From Asticcacaulis endophyticus (GTDB lineage Bacteria; Pseudomonadota; Alphaproteobacteria; Caulobacterales; Caulobacteraceae), in assembly GCF_014652575.1 (NCBI RefSeq), contig NZ_BMZB01000001.1, positions 1,417,722-1,481,721 on the forward strand: a stretch of DNA of 64,000 bases, read 5' to 3'. The notes beneath the pieces are model-generated. The model saw nothing but the letters and a program-made list of their open reading frames with translations. It did not search any database and was not told the origin of the DNA. The position numbers and the translations under genes are program-made. Below are positions 16,755 through 26,171 of this stretch, one piece after another. Each line of letters starts with the position of its first letter. Within the stretch, counting starts at the first letter, position 1.

Positions 16755-18247
16755 TGAGTGTGGCCAAAACCGGAATGAAGCTGTCCGATATCCTGCGCCG
16801 CGATCTGGATCACGATCCGGTCGTCACCGGCATCACCGCCGATAGCCGTAAGGTGGGCGAAGGCGTGCTGTTCTGCGCGCTGCCCGGCACCAAGGTCGAT
16901 GGCCGTGAGTTTATCCCACAGGCTCTGGCGGCGGGGGCGGCGGCGATTTTAACGCCGGACGATGGCGCAAAGACGCAACTGAAAACCGTCGTCGATAATA
17001 TCGACAGCCTGATAAAGGTTGCCGATGTCCGCCGCGCCTATGCGCTGGCGGCCAAGACGTTTTATGGCGCGCAACCCAAAACCTGCGTGGCGATCACCGG
17101 CACCAATGGCAAGACGTCGGTGGCGACGTTCTGCCGGCAGATGTTTGCCCATATGGGCCGTAAATCGGCCAGCATGGGGACGCTCGGCGTTGTCAAGCAG
17201 GACGGGATTGTGGAAACCGCCATTACCGCACCGGGGCTTACGACCCCCGATGCCGCCGATGTGGCGCGCTATATGGCAGAGCTTGCCGCCGATGGTGTCA
17301 CCCATATGGCGCTGGAGGCGTCATCGCATGGGATTGATCAGCGCCGGTTGGACGGCGTAACGCTTACAGCAGCCGGTTTCACCAATCTGACGCAGGATCA
17401 CCTCGATTACCACGCCACGATGGACAGCTATCGTCAGGCCAAGCTGCGCCTGTTTGAGCAGCTTTTGCCACGCGGACGACAAGCCGTGCTTAATGCCGAT
17501 TCGGATGCCTATAACGCCTTTGCGGCGACGGCGATCATGTCGGGCGCCAATGTCATGAGCGTGGGTGAACGCGGTCAGCACCTGACCCTCATCCAGCGCG
17601 ATCTGATTGCCGATGGCCAGATCCTGCACCTTGATCACTATGGCAAACGCTATGAGGTCAAGCTACCGCTGGCCGGTCTGTTTCAGGCGTCGAATGCTTT
17701 GGTTGCGGCGGGGTTGTGTCTGGCGGCCGGGGAGGCGATTGATGATGTGCTGGCGTCGCTAACTCACCTGACCGGCGCGCGCGGCCGTCTTGAGCGGGTC
17801 GGCACGAAACCCAATGGCGCGGAAATCTATGTCGATTATGCCCACACACCTGATGGGCTGGAAACGGTCTTAAAGGCCCTGCGCCCCCATACCAAAGGCC
17901 GGTTGCTATGTGTCTTTGGGTGCGGCGGTGACCGCGATAAGACCAAGCGGCCGATCATGGGCGGCATCGCCCAGCGCCTGTCGGACCTGAGCTTTGTTAC
18001 CGACGATAACCCGCGCTCCGAAGCGGCTGAGGTCATTCGGGCTGAGGTGATGGCGGGCATGACCGGCACGGGTGCCTATAAAGATATCGGGGATCGCCGG
18101 GCGGCTATTTTTGCGGCGGTGGGTGAGCTTGCACCCGGCGATGTGCTGGTGGTGGCCGGAAAAGGTCACGAGCAGGGCCAGATTATCAAGGGCGACATCT
18201 TGCCTTTCGATGACGCCGGTGTAGTGCTTGAAGCCTTAAACCAATAA
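16754..18247 (+). CDS. murE: UDP-MurNAc-L-Ala-D-Glu:meso-diaminopimelate ligase
   Basis: 497 residues from ATG 16754 (MSVAKTGMKLSDIL), overlapping the ftsI stop as TGATG. An earlier in-frame ATG lies inside ftsI and is unlikely to be used. It has the three-domain Mur ligase fold with the ATP loop ITGTNGKTS (K120) and the C-terminal DNPR motif at 418-421, which specifies meso-diaminopimelate rather than lysine as the third stem-peptide residue. It adds that residue in the cytosol, feeding MurF encoded 16 bases downstream. Confidence 0.97.
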   Translation: MSVAKTGMKLSDILRRDLDHDPVVTGITADSRKVGEGVLFCALPGTKVDGREFIPQALAAGAAAILTPDDGAKTQLKTVVDNIDSLIKVADVRRAYALAAKTFYGAQPKTCVAITGTNGKTSVATFCRQMFAHMGRKSASMGTLGVVKQDGIVETAITAPGLTTPDAADVARYMAELAADGVTHMALEASSHGIDQRRLDGVTLTAAGFTNLTQDHLDYHATMDSYRQAKLRLFEQLLPRGRQAVLNADSDAYNAFAATAIMSGANVMSVGERGQHLTLIQRDLIADGQILHLDHYGKRYEVKLPLAGLFQASNALVAAGLCLAAGEAIDDVLASLTHLTGARGRLERVGTKPNGAEIYVDYAHTPDGLETVLKALRPHTKGRLLCVFGCGGDRDKTKRPIMGGIAQRLSDLSFVTDDNPRSEAAEVIRAEVMAGMTGTGAYKDIGDRRAAIFAAVGELAPGDVLVVAGKGHEQGQIIKGDILPFDDAGVVLEALNQ

Positions 18248-18263
18248 AGGCGCGTAACCTCGC

Positions 18264-19685
18264 ATGACCGAAGTTTTGTGGACGGCAAAGGAATGGGCGC
18301 AGGCCGTGGGCGGCACACTGGTTGACGCGACGGGCGAACACCTTAGTGATCAGGATGCCATTGCGGTCCATGCCTCTAACGTCAATTTCGACAGCCGCGC
18401 CATTGAGGTCGGTGATATCTTTCTGGCCCTCAAAGGCGCGCGCGATGGCCACGACTTTGTGGCCGGAGCGTACAAGGCCGGAGCGGCCTTTTGCGTCACG
18501 GAACGCGCTATAGACGGCGCGGTCTGCTGCGTGGTGGACGATGTGCAGACGGCGTTAGAGGCCGCCGCCGTCTATGCTCGCGACCGGGCGATTGGCTGCA
18601 AACGTGGCGCGGTGACCGGTAGTGTCGGTAAGACCTCGGTCACTCAGATGGTCATGGCGACCTTAAAACGCGCCGGTCGGGCCCATTCGGCGATCAAGAG
18701 CTTTAACAATCACATCGGCGTGCCGCTCACCCTGGTGCGGATGCCACGCGAAACCGAGCGCGCGGTGTTTGAAGTCGGCATGAACCACGCTGATGAAATT
18801 ACCCCGCTGTCAAAATTTGTGGCCCCCGATGCGGTCATCATCACCACGGTCGGCGCGGTCCATACTGAAAACTTCCCGGACGGAGAATTGGGGATCGTCA
18901 AGGCCAAGGCCGAGATTTTTGACGGGCTGCAACCCGGCGGTTTGGCCATCCTCAATGCCGACAATAAATGGTTTGATGATCTTAAGGCGCGGGCTGAGGC
19001 GATCGATGCGAAGGTTGCGTCATTCGGTGAAAGCGTCGGGGCTGATGCGCTCCTGACCGGTTATGATGTCATAAGCGATCCTGATGGCGACTATGCCCGC
19101 ATTCAGGCCGAAATCCACGGCCAGAGCTATGACTTCAAACTCTACACGACCGGAAAGCATCAGGCGGTTAACGCCATGTCGGTGCTGCTGATGGCGCAAG
19201 CGCTTAGGGTTGATTTAAAAGTCGCTATCGCTGCGTTAGAGGATTTCCGCCCTCTGGCCGGACGCGGCAGCGTGCGCCATGTCACGGTTGACGGCAAAGA
19301 CATTACGGTCATCGACGAAAGTTATAATGCCAACCCGATTTCGATGACCGCGACCATCGAATCGCTTGGGGCGCGCAGCGTTTCTGCCGATCAGCGTAAA
19401 ATCGTCGTACTGACCGACATGCTGGAGCTTGGGCCCGATGAGGCCGCTCTTCATGCCGGACTTTTGGGTGTGATTGAGGCGCAAGCCATTGATAAGGTTT
19501 ACTGCGCGGGGCCGCTGATGACCAATCTGTGGCAGATAGTACCGCCCGCCCTTCAGGGGGGCTATGCGCCCACGGCATCCGAATTGATCGCGCCGTTAAA
19601 AGCGGACTTGCAATCGGGTGATGTGGTCATGATAAAGGGCTCCAACGGCTCCAAGGCGGGCCTGATTGCCGCTTCTTTAGTATAA
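18264..19685 (+). CDS. murF: UDP-MurNAc-tripeptide D-alanyl-D-alanine ligase
   Basis: 473 residues, Mur ligase fold. The ATP loop reads TGSVGKTS (K123), where most homologues have GSNGKT. VFEVGMNHADEI and IDESYNANPISM are the MurF-specific motifs of the central and C-terminal domains. It attaches D-Ala-D-Ala to the UDP-MurNAc tripeptide made by MurE. No ddl gene is present nearby, so the dipeptide is supplied from elsewhere. mraY follows 26 bases later. Confidence 0.97.
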   Translation: MTEVLWTAKEWAQAVGGTLVDATGEHLSDQDAIAVHASNVNFDSRAIEVGDIFLALKGARDGHDFVAGAYKAGAAFCVTERAIDGAVCCVVDDVQTALEAAAVYARDRAIGCKRGAVTGSVGKTSVTQMVMATLKRAGRAHSAIKSFNNHIGVPLTLVRMPRETERAVFEVGMNHADEITPLSKFVAPDAVIITTVGAVHTENFPDGELGIVKAKAEIFDGLQPGGLAILNADNKWFDDLKARAEAIDAKVASFGESVGADALLTGYDVISDPDGDYARIQAEIHGQSYDFKLYTTGKHQAVNAMSVLLMAQALRVDLKVAIAALEDFRPLAGRGSVRHVTVDGKDITVIDESYNANPISMTATIESLGARSVSADQRKIVVLTDMLELGPDEAALHAGLLGVIEAQAIDKVYCAGPLMTNLWQIVPPALQGGYAPTASELIAPLKADLQSGDVVMIKGSNGSKAGLIAASLV

Positions 19686-19711
19686 TTCTGGTTTAAGGTT
19701 TCAGACGGTTC

Positions 19712-20824
19712 ATGTTTTACTGGCTCTACGAACAATATGCGGGGATGGCGAACCATATTCCGCTGCTGAACCTGCTGAAATATCTGACGGTGCGCATTGC
19801 GCTGGCGCTGGCGACGTCATGGATCGTGGCGGTGGCCCTGGGGTCGCGCTTCATCCGCTGGATGCGCTCAAAGCAGGGTAAGGGCCAGCCGATCCGCGAA
19901 GATGGTCCCGCCGGACACCTGTTGACCAAAAAAGGCACGCCGACCATGGGTGGGCTGATGATTCTGGCCGGTATTCTGGTGGCGACCCTGCTATGGGCGG
20001 ACCTCAGTAACCCGGCAGTGTGGGTGGTGCTGGGGGTAACGCTGGCGTTCGGCGGCTTAGGCTTTATCGATGACTACGCCAAGGTGACCAAGCAATCCTC
20101 AGCCGGTTTGTCGTCGATACAGAAACTGATTGCGCAGACGGTTGTCGCTGTTATTGCCGTGTGGGCTTTGGTTGCGTTCGGGCCTCAGTCGCCGACCTCA
20201 CCGGAATTGCATACCTCACTGGCCGTGCCCGTGTTTAAGAATTTCCTGCTTAATCTGGGCTGGTTTTATGTCGTGTTTGGGGCTGTGGTCATTATCGGCG
20301 CATCCAATGCGGTCAACCTGACGGATGGTCTGGATGGCCTCGCTATCGTGCCGGTTATCTTTGCCGCCGGCGCCTTTGCGCTGATTTCCTACCTCGTCGG
20401 CAACTATGTATTTGCCGGTTATCTGAATGTCCATTTTGTGCCGCGCGTTGGCGATGTGGCCGTTATATGTGCGGCCATTATCGGCGGTGGCATGGGCTTT
20501 TTGTGGTACAATGCGCCGCCGGCCAAGATATTTATGGGCGATACCGGATCGCTGGCTCTGGGCGGCGGTTTAGGGGCGGTCGCGGTGACGACCAAGCATG
20601 AGATCGTGCTGGCCATTGTCGGCGGTCTGTTTGTTGTGGAAGCCCTGTCGGTCATGATTCAGGTCGGCTATTTCAAGCTGACAGGTAAGCGCGTGTTCCT
20701 GATGGCGCCGATCCACCACCATTTTGAAAAGCTGGGCTGGGCGGAATCGACGGTGGTTATCCGGTTTTGGATCATCGCGGCGTTGCTGGCCATGATTGGT
20801 CTGGCGACGTTAAAGTTACGGTAA
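19712..20824 (+). CDS. mraY: Phospho-MurNAc-pentapeptide transferase MraY
   Basis: 370 residues with about ten transmembrane helices. MraY signatures are [10 protein letters not shown] (near residue 70), GFIDDYAKV with the Mg-binding Asp pair (near 115), [13 protein letters not shown] (about 200), [23 protein letters not shown] (about 265-290) and the late [13 protein letters not shown]. It transfers phospho-MurNAc-pentapeptide to undecaprenyl phosphate at the inner membrane, forming lipid I for MurG. The next gene, murD, is separated by a palindromic family B pair instead of the usual tight spacing. Confidence 0.97.
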   Translation: MFYWLYEQYAGMANHIPLLNLLKYLTVRIALALATSWIVAVALGSRFIRWMRSKQGKGQPIREDGPAGHLLTKKGTPTMGGLMILAGILVATLLWADLSNPAVWVVLGVTLAFGGLGFIDDYAKVTKQSSAGLSSIQKLIAQTVVAVIAVWALVAFGPQSPTSPELHTSLAVPVFKNFLLNLGWFYVVFGAVVIIGASNAVNLTDGLDGLAIVPVIFAAGAFALISYLVGNYVFAGYLNVHFVPRVGDVAVICAAIIGGGMGFLWYNAPPAKIFMGDTGSLALGGGLGAVAVTTKHEIVLAIVGGLFVVEALSVMIQVGYFKLTGKRVFLMAPIHHHFEKLGWAESTVVIRFWIIAALLAMIGLATLKLR

Positions 20825-20829
20825 GCAAG

Positions 20830-20989
20830 GGCCCCCACCACCACGACCATCAATGGTCGCGGTCCCCGGCACCGGCCGCCCGGCTCCCCAGTAAACTGGG
20901 GAGGTATAACAAAATAATACCTCCCCAACTCGGTTGGGGAGGGGGACCGCACGAAGCCCGTTTACGGGCGAGATGTGGTGGTGGGGGCA
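20830..20989. repeat. Family B inverted palindromic pair between mraY and murD
   Basis: Two inverted halves of about 75 bases around a short AT-rich centre (about 20908-20916). The left half runs CCCCCACCACCACG, GGTCCCC, CTCCCCAG, CTGGGGAGGTAT; the right half is its diverged reverse complement, ending GGTGGTGGGGGC. Each half also contains its own short hairpins. The unit fills the whole mraY-murD gap and is flanked downstream by the murD ribosome-binding site. Confidence 0.8.
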
Positions 20990-21008
20990 TCTTTATGGAG
21001 AGTTCGGT

Positions 21009-22424
21009 TTGATTCCGGTCAAAGGTTTTGAAGGCAAACGGGTGGCCATTTTCGGTCTGGGTCGTTCAGGCTTAACCGCCGCGCGCGCGTTGAAAGCCGG
21101 GGGGGCGGAGCCTCTGTTGTGGGACGATAAGCCTCAGAACATGCTGGCGGCTACCAAAGAAGGCTTCACGATTGAGAACCTGAAATCCGCCGACTGGTCT
21201 GAGATTGACGCCCTGATGCTGTCGCCCGGTGTGCCGCTGACCCACCCTGAACCGCACTGGTCGGTGGTGGCGGCAAACGCAGCGAATGTGCCGGTGCTGG
21301 GCGACATCGAACTGTTTGCCCGCACCATTAATGCCTTGCCGGAGCGTAAGCGCCCGAAAACCATCGCCATTACCGGCACCAACGGCAAATCGACGACCAC
21401 CGCCCTGATCGGGCATATCCTGAAAGCTGCGGGTAAAAACGTTCATGTCGGCGGCAATATCGGCATCGGCGTGCTCGATCTGCCCGCGATTGAGCCGGGC
21501 AGTGTCTATGTGATTGAGACCTCCAGCTACCAGCTTGACCTGACCCATAGTTTCAAGCCTGACGTGTCGGTGCTGATGAACTTTTCGCCGGATCATCTGG
21601 ATCGCCACGGCGATATGGACGGTTATATCAAGGCCAAGCTGCGCATCTTTGCGGGTCAGGGCGCATCCGAGACCGCGGTAATCGGCGCCGATGATCAGTG
21701 GACGCAAGGGGTGCTGACCGAGATGAATTCTCATCCGTCGGTCAAACTGATCCCGATTTCCGCCCGCCGAACCTTGGGGCGCGGGGTCTATGCCCTGAAC
21801 GGCATGATCTATGACGCCACGACCGATCGCGCCAAGGCGGTGTTCGATCTGAAAACAGCGCGCTCACTGGTCGGGCGGCACAACTGGCAAAACGCCTGCG
21901 CGGCCTATAGTGCCTGTAAGGCGCTGGGGTTAAGCGCAGAGGTCATCGCGGCGGGGCTGAAATCCTTCCCGGGCCTTGATCACCGGATGCAGGAAATCGG
22001 CCGGATCGGTAAGGTGCGTTTCGTGAACGATTCCAAGGCCACCAATGCTGATGCGGCACGGCAAGCCATGTCGAGCTATGATCAGTTTTACTGGATTGCC
22101 GGTGGCCGTGCCAAGGCCGGTGGGATCGAGAGCCTGTCGGATCTGCTCCCGCGGGTGAAGGGGGCTTTCCTGATCGGGGAAGCGGCGGAGTTGTTTGAAA
22201 AAACGATAGGTGCCGCAGCCCCTTGCGTTCAATCGCGCCATTTGTTTACCGCCGTGGCTCAGGCCTATGCCGAGGCTGAAAAGACCGGCAAGCCAGAGGT
22301 CGTGCTGCTGTCACCGGCCTGTGCGTCCTTTGACCAGTTCCCGGATTTTGAGGCCCGTGGGGATGCGTTCAAGGACGCGGTGGCGGAGATATCGAAGTCG
22401 ATTATTGCGGGGGCGGCGTCCTAA
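21009..22424 (+). CDS. murD: UDP-MurNAc-L-alanine:D-glutamate ligase
   Basis: 471 residues from TTG 21009, giving the family start IPVKGFEGKRVAIFGLGRSG, with GGAG eight bases upstream. An in-frame ATG at 20934 lies inside a palindromic repeat and would add 25 unlikely residues. The ATP loop is TGTNGKSTT (K127). SSYQLDLTH, FSPDHLDRH and the late NDSKATNADA motifs are typical of MurD, as is the LLSPACASFDQF C-terminus. It adds D-Glu to UDP-MurNAc-L-Ala. The TTG start may lower expression relative to neighbours. Confidence 0.95.
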   Translation: MIPVKGFEGKRVAIFGLGRSGLTAARALKAGGAEPLLWDDKPQNMLAATKEGFTIENLKSADWSEIDALMLSPGVPLTHPEPHWSVVAANAANVPVLGDIELFARTINALPERKRPKTIAITGTNGKSTTTALIGHILKAAGKNVHVGGNIGIGVLDLPAIEPGSVYVIETSSYQLDLTHSFKPDVSVLMNFSPDHLDRHGDMDGYIKAKLRIFAGQGASETAVIGADDQWTQGVLTEMNSHPSVKLIPISARRTLGRGVYALNGMIYDATTDRAKAVFDLKTARSLVGRHNWQNACAAYSACKALGLSAEVIAAGLKSFPGLDHRMQEIGRIGKVRFVNDSKATNADAARQAMSSYDQFYWIAGGRAKAGGIESLSDLLPRVKGAFLIGEAAELFEKTIGAAAPCVQSRHLFTAVAQAYAEAEKTGKPEVVLLSPACASFDQFPDFEARGDAFKDAVAEISKSIIAGAAS

Positions 22425-22426
22425 CT

Positions 22427-22565
22427 CTAAGAACTCCCCCTCTTGGAGGGGGAGATGAAATCAAACTCGTTTGGTTTCAGAGGGGGTAACTTACGGCACC
22501 TTAACCCCGTCTGATAATTTTGAGGTCTCAAAATCATCAGCTCCCCCTGCATCAGGGGAGTTCTG
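22427..22565. repeat. Family A pair without a gene (MITE-like) between murD and ftsW
   Basis: Left half 22427-22490 begins CTAAGAACTCCCCCTCTTGG and ends GAGGGGGTAAC. Right half 22501-22565 is inverted, begins TTAACCCCGTCTGAT and ends CAGGGGAGTTCTG. Only about ten bases separate them. Both halves keep the two-hairpin plan of the element at 6241-6747, with inner stems TGAAA..CAAAC/GTTTG..TTTCA and CTGAT..TTTTGAG/CTCAAAA..ATCAG. The unit starts two bases after the murD stop. Confidence 0.8.
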
Positions 22566-22656
22566 ACCATAAAAATTTCAGCACAGTTAACATCCGTTAA
22601 CCCTCATCCTCTAAACCTGAAGCCTTACGCATAATCCGTCATTTTCAGGTGAGATC

Positions 22657-23820
22657 ATGGCCACCGGTTTCGCTCAGGCTTTTTCCCGCACCGACCGCAG
22701 GCCGATGGCCATGTGGTGGTGGACGGTTGATCGCGCCACCATGGTCATGGTCGCGTCGCTGATCATTGTCGGGCTGCTGTTTTCGTTCTCGTCATCGCCG
22801 GTGGCGGCGGCCAAGATTGGGGCCCATTCGCCGATCTATTTCACCCAGCGCCATATCCTGTTTGCAGTGGCGGCGATATCGGTGATGATGGCGATTTCCA
22901 TGCTGTCACTGAAAGGCGTCAAGCGCGTCAGTGCCGCTATCTACAGCGTCTCGATCCTGATTATGATCCTGCTGCCGTTCATCGGCCATACCTCAAAGGG
23001 TGGGCAGCGCTGGCTGAACCTGGGCTTTTTCAAGCTGCAACCGTCTGAGTTCCTCAAGCCCGCCTTGATTATCCTGATTGCCTGGATGTTTGCCGAAGGA
23101 CAAAAAGGCAAGGGCGTGCCGGGGGTGACCATCGCCTTTTGCCTTTATGTGCTGGCGGTGGCGCTGCTGCTCATTCAGCCGGATGTGGGGCAATCCTTGC
23201 TGATTACCATCGCGTTCGGCGCCTGTTTCTTTATCTCCGGCGTGCCGGTGCGCTGGATCGTCGGGTTGGGGGCCAGTGTCATGGCGGCCTTGGTTGGGCT
23301 GTTTTTCGTGCAGCCGCACTTTCGCAACCGCATCATGGGCTTTATCAATCCGGACGGTGACAAATATCAGGTCAATGCGGGCTTGTCGGCGATTTCCAAC
23401 GGTGGCCTGTGGGGGCAGGGTATCAACGAAGGCACGCAAAAGCGCTTCATCCCTGATCTGCATACCGATTTTATCTATTCCGTGATCGGTGAAGAGGCGG
23501 GCCTATTCTGGTCGCTGGCGATCATTCTGGTCTTTGGGGTTATCGTTATTCGCGGCCTGATCAAGGCTATGTCGATGAGCGATCCGTTCCGCCAGATCGC
23601 CACGTCAGGCCTCTACATCATGCTGGGGACGCAGGTATTTATCAACATCAGCGTCAACTTAGGCGTCATTCCGCCCAAGGGCATGACCTTGCCATTTATT
23701 TCTTATGGCGGATCGTCCTTGCTGGCTATGGGGTTGACGATGGGCTTTATTCTGGCCCTGACCCGAAAGCGCTCAGGGGAATTGCCGGTCAATGACGACA
23801 AAGACCCGACCAAGTGGTAG
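22657..23820 (+). CDS. ftsW: Septal peptidoglycan glycosyltransferase FtsW
   Basis: 387 residues, SEDS family with about ten transmembrane helices. Characteristic motifs include GHTSKGGQRWLNLGFFKLQPSE (split around residues 110-131, with QPSEF), LLIQPDVGQSLLI, the RIMGFINPDGDKYQVNAGLSA loop and ISYGGSSLLAMGLTMGF. It polymerises lipid II at the septum with FtsI. The gene is preceded by about 90 bases after the repeat pair and followed by a terminator-like hairpin, so it may be a short transcription unit within the cluster. Confidence 0.96.
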   Translation: MATGFAQAFSRTDRRPMAMWWWTVDRATMVMVASLIIVGLLFSFSSSPVAAAKIGAHSPIYFTQRHILFAVAAISVMMAISMLSLKGVKRVSAAIYSVSILIMILLPFIGHTSKGGQRWLNLGFFKLQPSEFLKPALIILIAWMFAEGQKGKGVPGVTIAFCLYVLAVALLLIQPDVGQSLLITIAFGACFFISGVPVRWIVGLGASVMAALVGLFFVQPHFRNRIMGFINPDGDKYQVNAGLSAISNGGLWGQGINEGTQKRFIPDLHTDFIYSVIGEEAGLFWSLAIILVFGVIVIRGLIKAMSMSDPFRQIATSGLYIMLGTQVFINISVNLGVIPPKGMTLPFISYGGSSLLAMGLTMGFILALTRKRSGELPVNDDKDPTKW

Positions 23821-23826
23821 GTTCGT

Positions 23827-23859
23827 CCACCTTAAAATTCCCAATTTTAAGGTGGTTTT
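23827..23859 (+). terminator. Terminator-like hairpin between ftsW and murG
   Basis: Perfect 13-bp stem (CCACCTTAAAATT with AATTTTAAGGTGG) around a CCC loop, followed by TTTT. It is strong enough to act as an intrinsic terminator or attenuator inside the cell-wall cluster; murG begins 15 bases further on. Confidence 0.65.
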
Positions 23860-23873
23860 GAATTAAGAAAGTA

Positions 23874-24995
23874 GTGACCGTGGCCGATAAGAAACAAAAA
23901 GATTCCAAACTCGCTGTCGTGGCGGCGGGTGGCACCGGCGGCCATATGTTCCCGGCCGAGGCTCTGGCGCGGGAGCTGATTGATCGCGGCTGGCGGATCG
24001 TGCTGGCATCAGATACACGCGGCGCGATTTATGCTGAAAACTTCCCGGCCATTGAGCGTTTGTCACTTGAAGCCGCCACCTTTAAGCGCGGCGATATTAT
24101 CGGCATGATCCGCGCCGGGATCAAGATCGCCACCGGCGTGCTACAGGCACGCAAAGCCTTTGCAAGGCTGAAACCTGATGCGGTGATCGGCTTTGGTGGT
24201 TACCCGTCCTATCCCGCCCTGATCGCCGCTATTACCCGCTCAGATACCACCCTGATCCATGAACAAAATTCGGTGCTGGGGCGCTCAAACCGCGAACTGG
24301 TCACCCGCGTCGATGCCGTGGCTTGCGCCTTTCCGACCTTGAAGATGGCCCCCGAAGCCCTGACGGGTAAGGTCGAGGTGGTCGGCAATCCCGTCCGCCC
24401 CGATATCCGCGCTCTATATGACAAGCCTTATCCGGACAGCTTCAAGCCGATCCGGATTTTGGTCACCGGCGGCTCTCAAGGCGCGAAGATCCTGTCGGAG
24501 ACCGTGCCGCAGGCTTTGGCCCTGCTACCCGCATCGCTGCGGATAAGCTTAAGCGTTGAGCAGCAAACCCGCGCCGAACAGGTCGATCAGGCGAAAGTCA
24601 TCTATGCCGAAGCGGGCATCGAATCCGACATCGCACCGTTTTTCACCAACATGGCGCAGCGTCTGGAACGTGCCCATCTGGTCATCGGCCGGGCCGGTGC
24701 CTCGACCTGTTGCGAGTTGGCGGTGGCCGGAAAACCGTCCGTGCTGATCCCGCTCAAGATTGCCGCGGACAATCATCAGTTTTTCAACGCCGAAGTGCTG
24801 AAAGAGGCGGGCGGCGCGGTCGTCATCAATGAAGACGACGCCGATGCTGAAACCCTGGCCGAGGCGATTAAGACCCTGATCGACCAGCCGGTGCGCCTCA
24901 AGGGCATGGCGGTGTGCGCACGGTCTGTCGCGCGCGCCGACGCCGCCAAACGGCTGGCCGATCTGGTTGAACGTACCGTGGCGAAAAAGGTCTGA
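23874..24995 (+). CDS. murG: Lipid I N-acetylglucosaminyltransferase MurG
   Basis: 373 residues from GTG 23874 (GTG 23880 is an alternative two codons later). GT-B fold: the N-terminal glycine loop GGTGGH at 19-24, VIGFGGYPSYPALIA, IHEQNSVLG, then VTGGSQGAK in the linker and the donor-site GRAGASTCCELAV and PLKIAADNHQFFNA. It transfers GlcNAc from UDP-GlcNAc to lipid I at the cytosolic membrane face to make lipid II. It lies downstream of a terminator-like hairpin. Confidence 0.96.
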   Translation: MTVADKKQKDSKLAVVAAGGTGGHMFPAEALARELIDRGWRIVLASDTRGAIYAENFPAIERLSLEAATFKRGDIIGMIRAGIKIATGVLQARKAFARLKPDAVIGFGGYPSYPALIAAITRSDTTLIHEQNSVLGRSNRELVTRVDAVACAFPTLKMAPEALTGKVEVVGNPVRPDIRALYDKPYPDSFKPIRILVTGGSQGAKILSETVPQALALLPASLRISLSVEQQTRAEQVDQAKVIYAEAGIESDIAPFFTNMAQRLERAHLVIGRAGASTCCELAVAGKPSVLIPLKIAADNHQFFNAEVLKEAGGAVVINEDDADAETLAEAIKTLIDQPVRLKGMAVCARSVARADAAKRLADLVERTVAKKV

Positions 24996-25056
24996 TTTCA
25001 TTAGCGCGTCTTTATGCGTTGCGTGATAGTTTTATCGGGCAAGATTAGGGGATTCT

Positions 25057-26163
25057 ATGTCCAAGCATGACAGCGAAGGCGTGACCGCCGGTTTCATTCA
25101 GCGTGTGCTGTTCATTCTGTTGATTGTGGCCTTAAGCGCATTGGCGCTCAAGTTGGTCAGCATCTGGCTTTTGATTTTTGGCGCTATCATCGTTGCGGTC
25201 ATTTTGCGCGCGGTATCCGAACCGCTCATCCGTTATCTTAAGGTGCCGGAACCTGTATCCATTTTGCTGGCTTTGGTGATTTTGATCGCAGGTTTAACCG
25301 GCGCATTTTACTTTTTTGGCTGGCAGATTTCGCGCCAGATCGAGGATCTGTGGCAGCAGATGCCGGCGGCCTGGGACCGACTTGAGGTTCAGATTAATGG
25401 TACGCCGACGGGCACCTTTGTGCATGAGCAGATCGATAGTCTGGGGCAAAAGGCCGGTCAGTTGATCTCGATGGCACCCAAGATTGCCGGTGAGGTGTTC
25501 GCAACCCTGGCCAATCTGGTGGTGGCGATCGTCGGCGGCATATTCCTGGCCATGCGTCCGGGCAGCTATCGCGACGGCATTGTGATGCTGTTCCCCAAGT
25601 CGCAACGCGCCCTGACCAAGGAATGCCTGAACGATAGTGGCAAATCCCTTCAGATGTGGTTGCTGGCTCAGGCCTTTTCTATGGTGCTGGTGGGGTCGCT
25701 GACCGCTATTGGCTTGTCGATTGTCGGCGTTGAATCGGCTTTGGCGCTGGGTCTTATTTCAGGCCTTGCGCAGTTCGTGCCGATTGTTGGGCCGATTGTC
25801 TCCGCCGGGCCGGGGCTGTTGCTGGCAGGGTCTGAGGGCCTGCCGACGTTTCTGTGGGCGCTCGCTATCTATGTCGGGGTGTCGCAACTGGAAAGCAATG
25901 TGATTACGCCGATGGTGCAAAAGCATGTGGCCTCAATACCGACCGTCGTCACCCTGTTTGCGGTGATTGCGTTTGGCACGCTACTGGGGCCTATGGGCAT
26001 CCTGTTTGCCACGCCGCTGACGGTGGTGATCTATACGCTGGTGCTTAAGCTCTATGTCGGTAAGGTGCTAGATGATCCGATCAGTGCCGCCCGCGCCGAA
26101 CCGGATACCAAAGAGACCAAAACGCCGGGGATTTTCGGGTTTTTAAAGGGCCTGAGAAGGTAG
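25057..26163 (+). CDS. AI-2E (YhhT/PerM-like) family membrane transporter
   Basis: 368 residues, seven or eight transmembrane helices. It opens with paired helices (VLFILLIVALSALALKLVSI, WLLIFGAIIVAVILRAVSEP), followed by an amphipathic periplasmic stretch (about 100-145). The family motif GLISGLAQFVPIVGPIVSAGP is near residue 235, and FGTLLGPMGILFATPLTVVIYTLVLKLYV is near the end. Members include the autoinducer-2 exporter TqsA and Na/H antiporters, so the substrate is not predictable. The gene is an insertion between murG and murC relative to the usual cluster order. Confidence 0.88.
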   Translation: MSKHDSEGVTAGFIQRVLFILLIVALSALALKLVSIWLLIFGAIIVAVILRAVSEPLIRYLKVPEPVSILLALVILIAGLTGAFYFFGWQISRQIEDLWQQMPAAWDRLEVQINGTPTGTFVHEQIDSLGQKAGQLISMAPKIAGEVFATLANLVVAIVGGIFLAMRPGSYRDGIVMLFPKSQRALTKECLNDSGKSLQMWLLAQAFSMVLVGSLTAIGLSIVGVESALALGLISGLAQFVPIVGPIVSAGPGLLLAGSEGLPTFLWALAIYVGVSQLESNVITPMVQKHVASIPTVVTLFAVIAFGTLLGPMGILFATPLTVVIYTLVLKLYVGKVLDDPISAARAEPDTKETKTPGIFGFLKGLRR

Positions 26164-26171
26164 ATAAAGGG

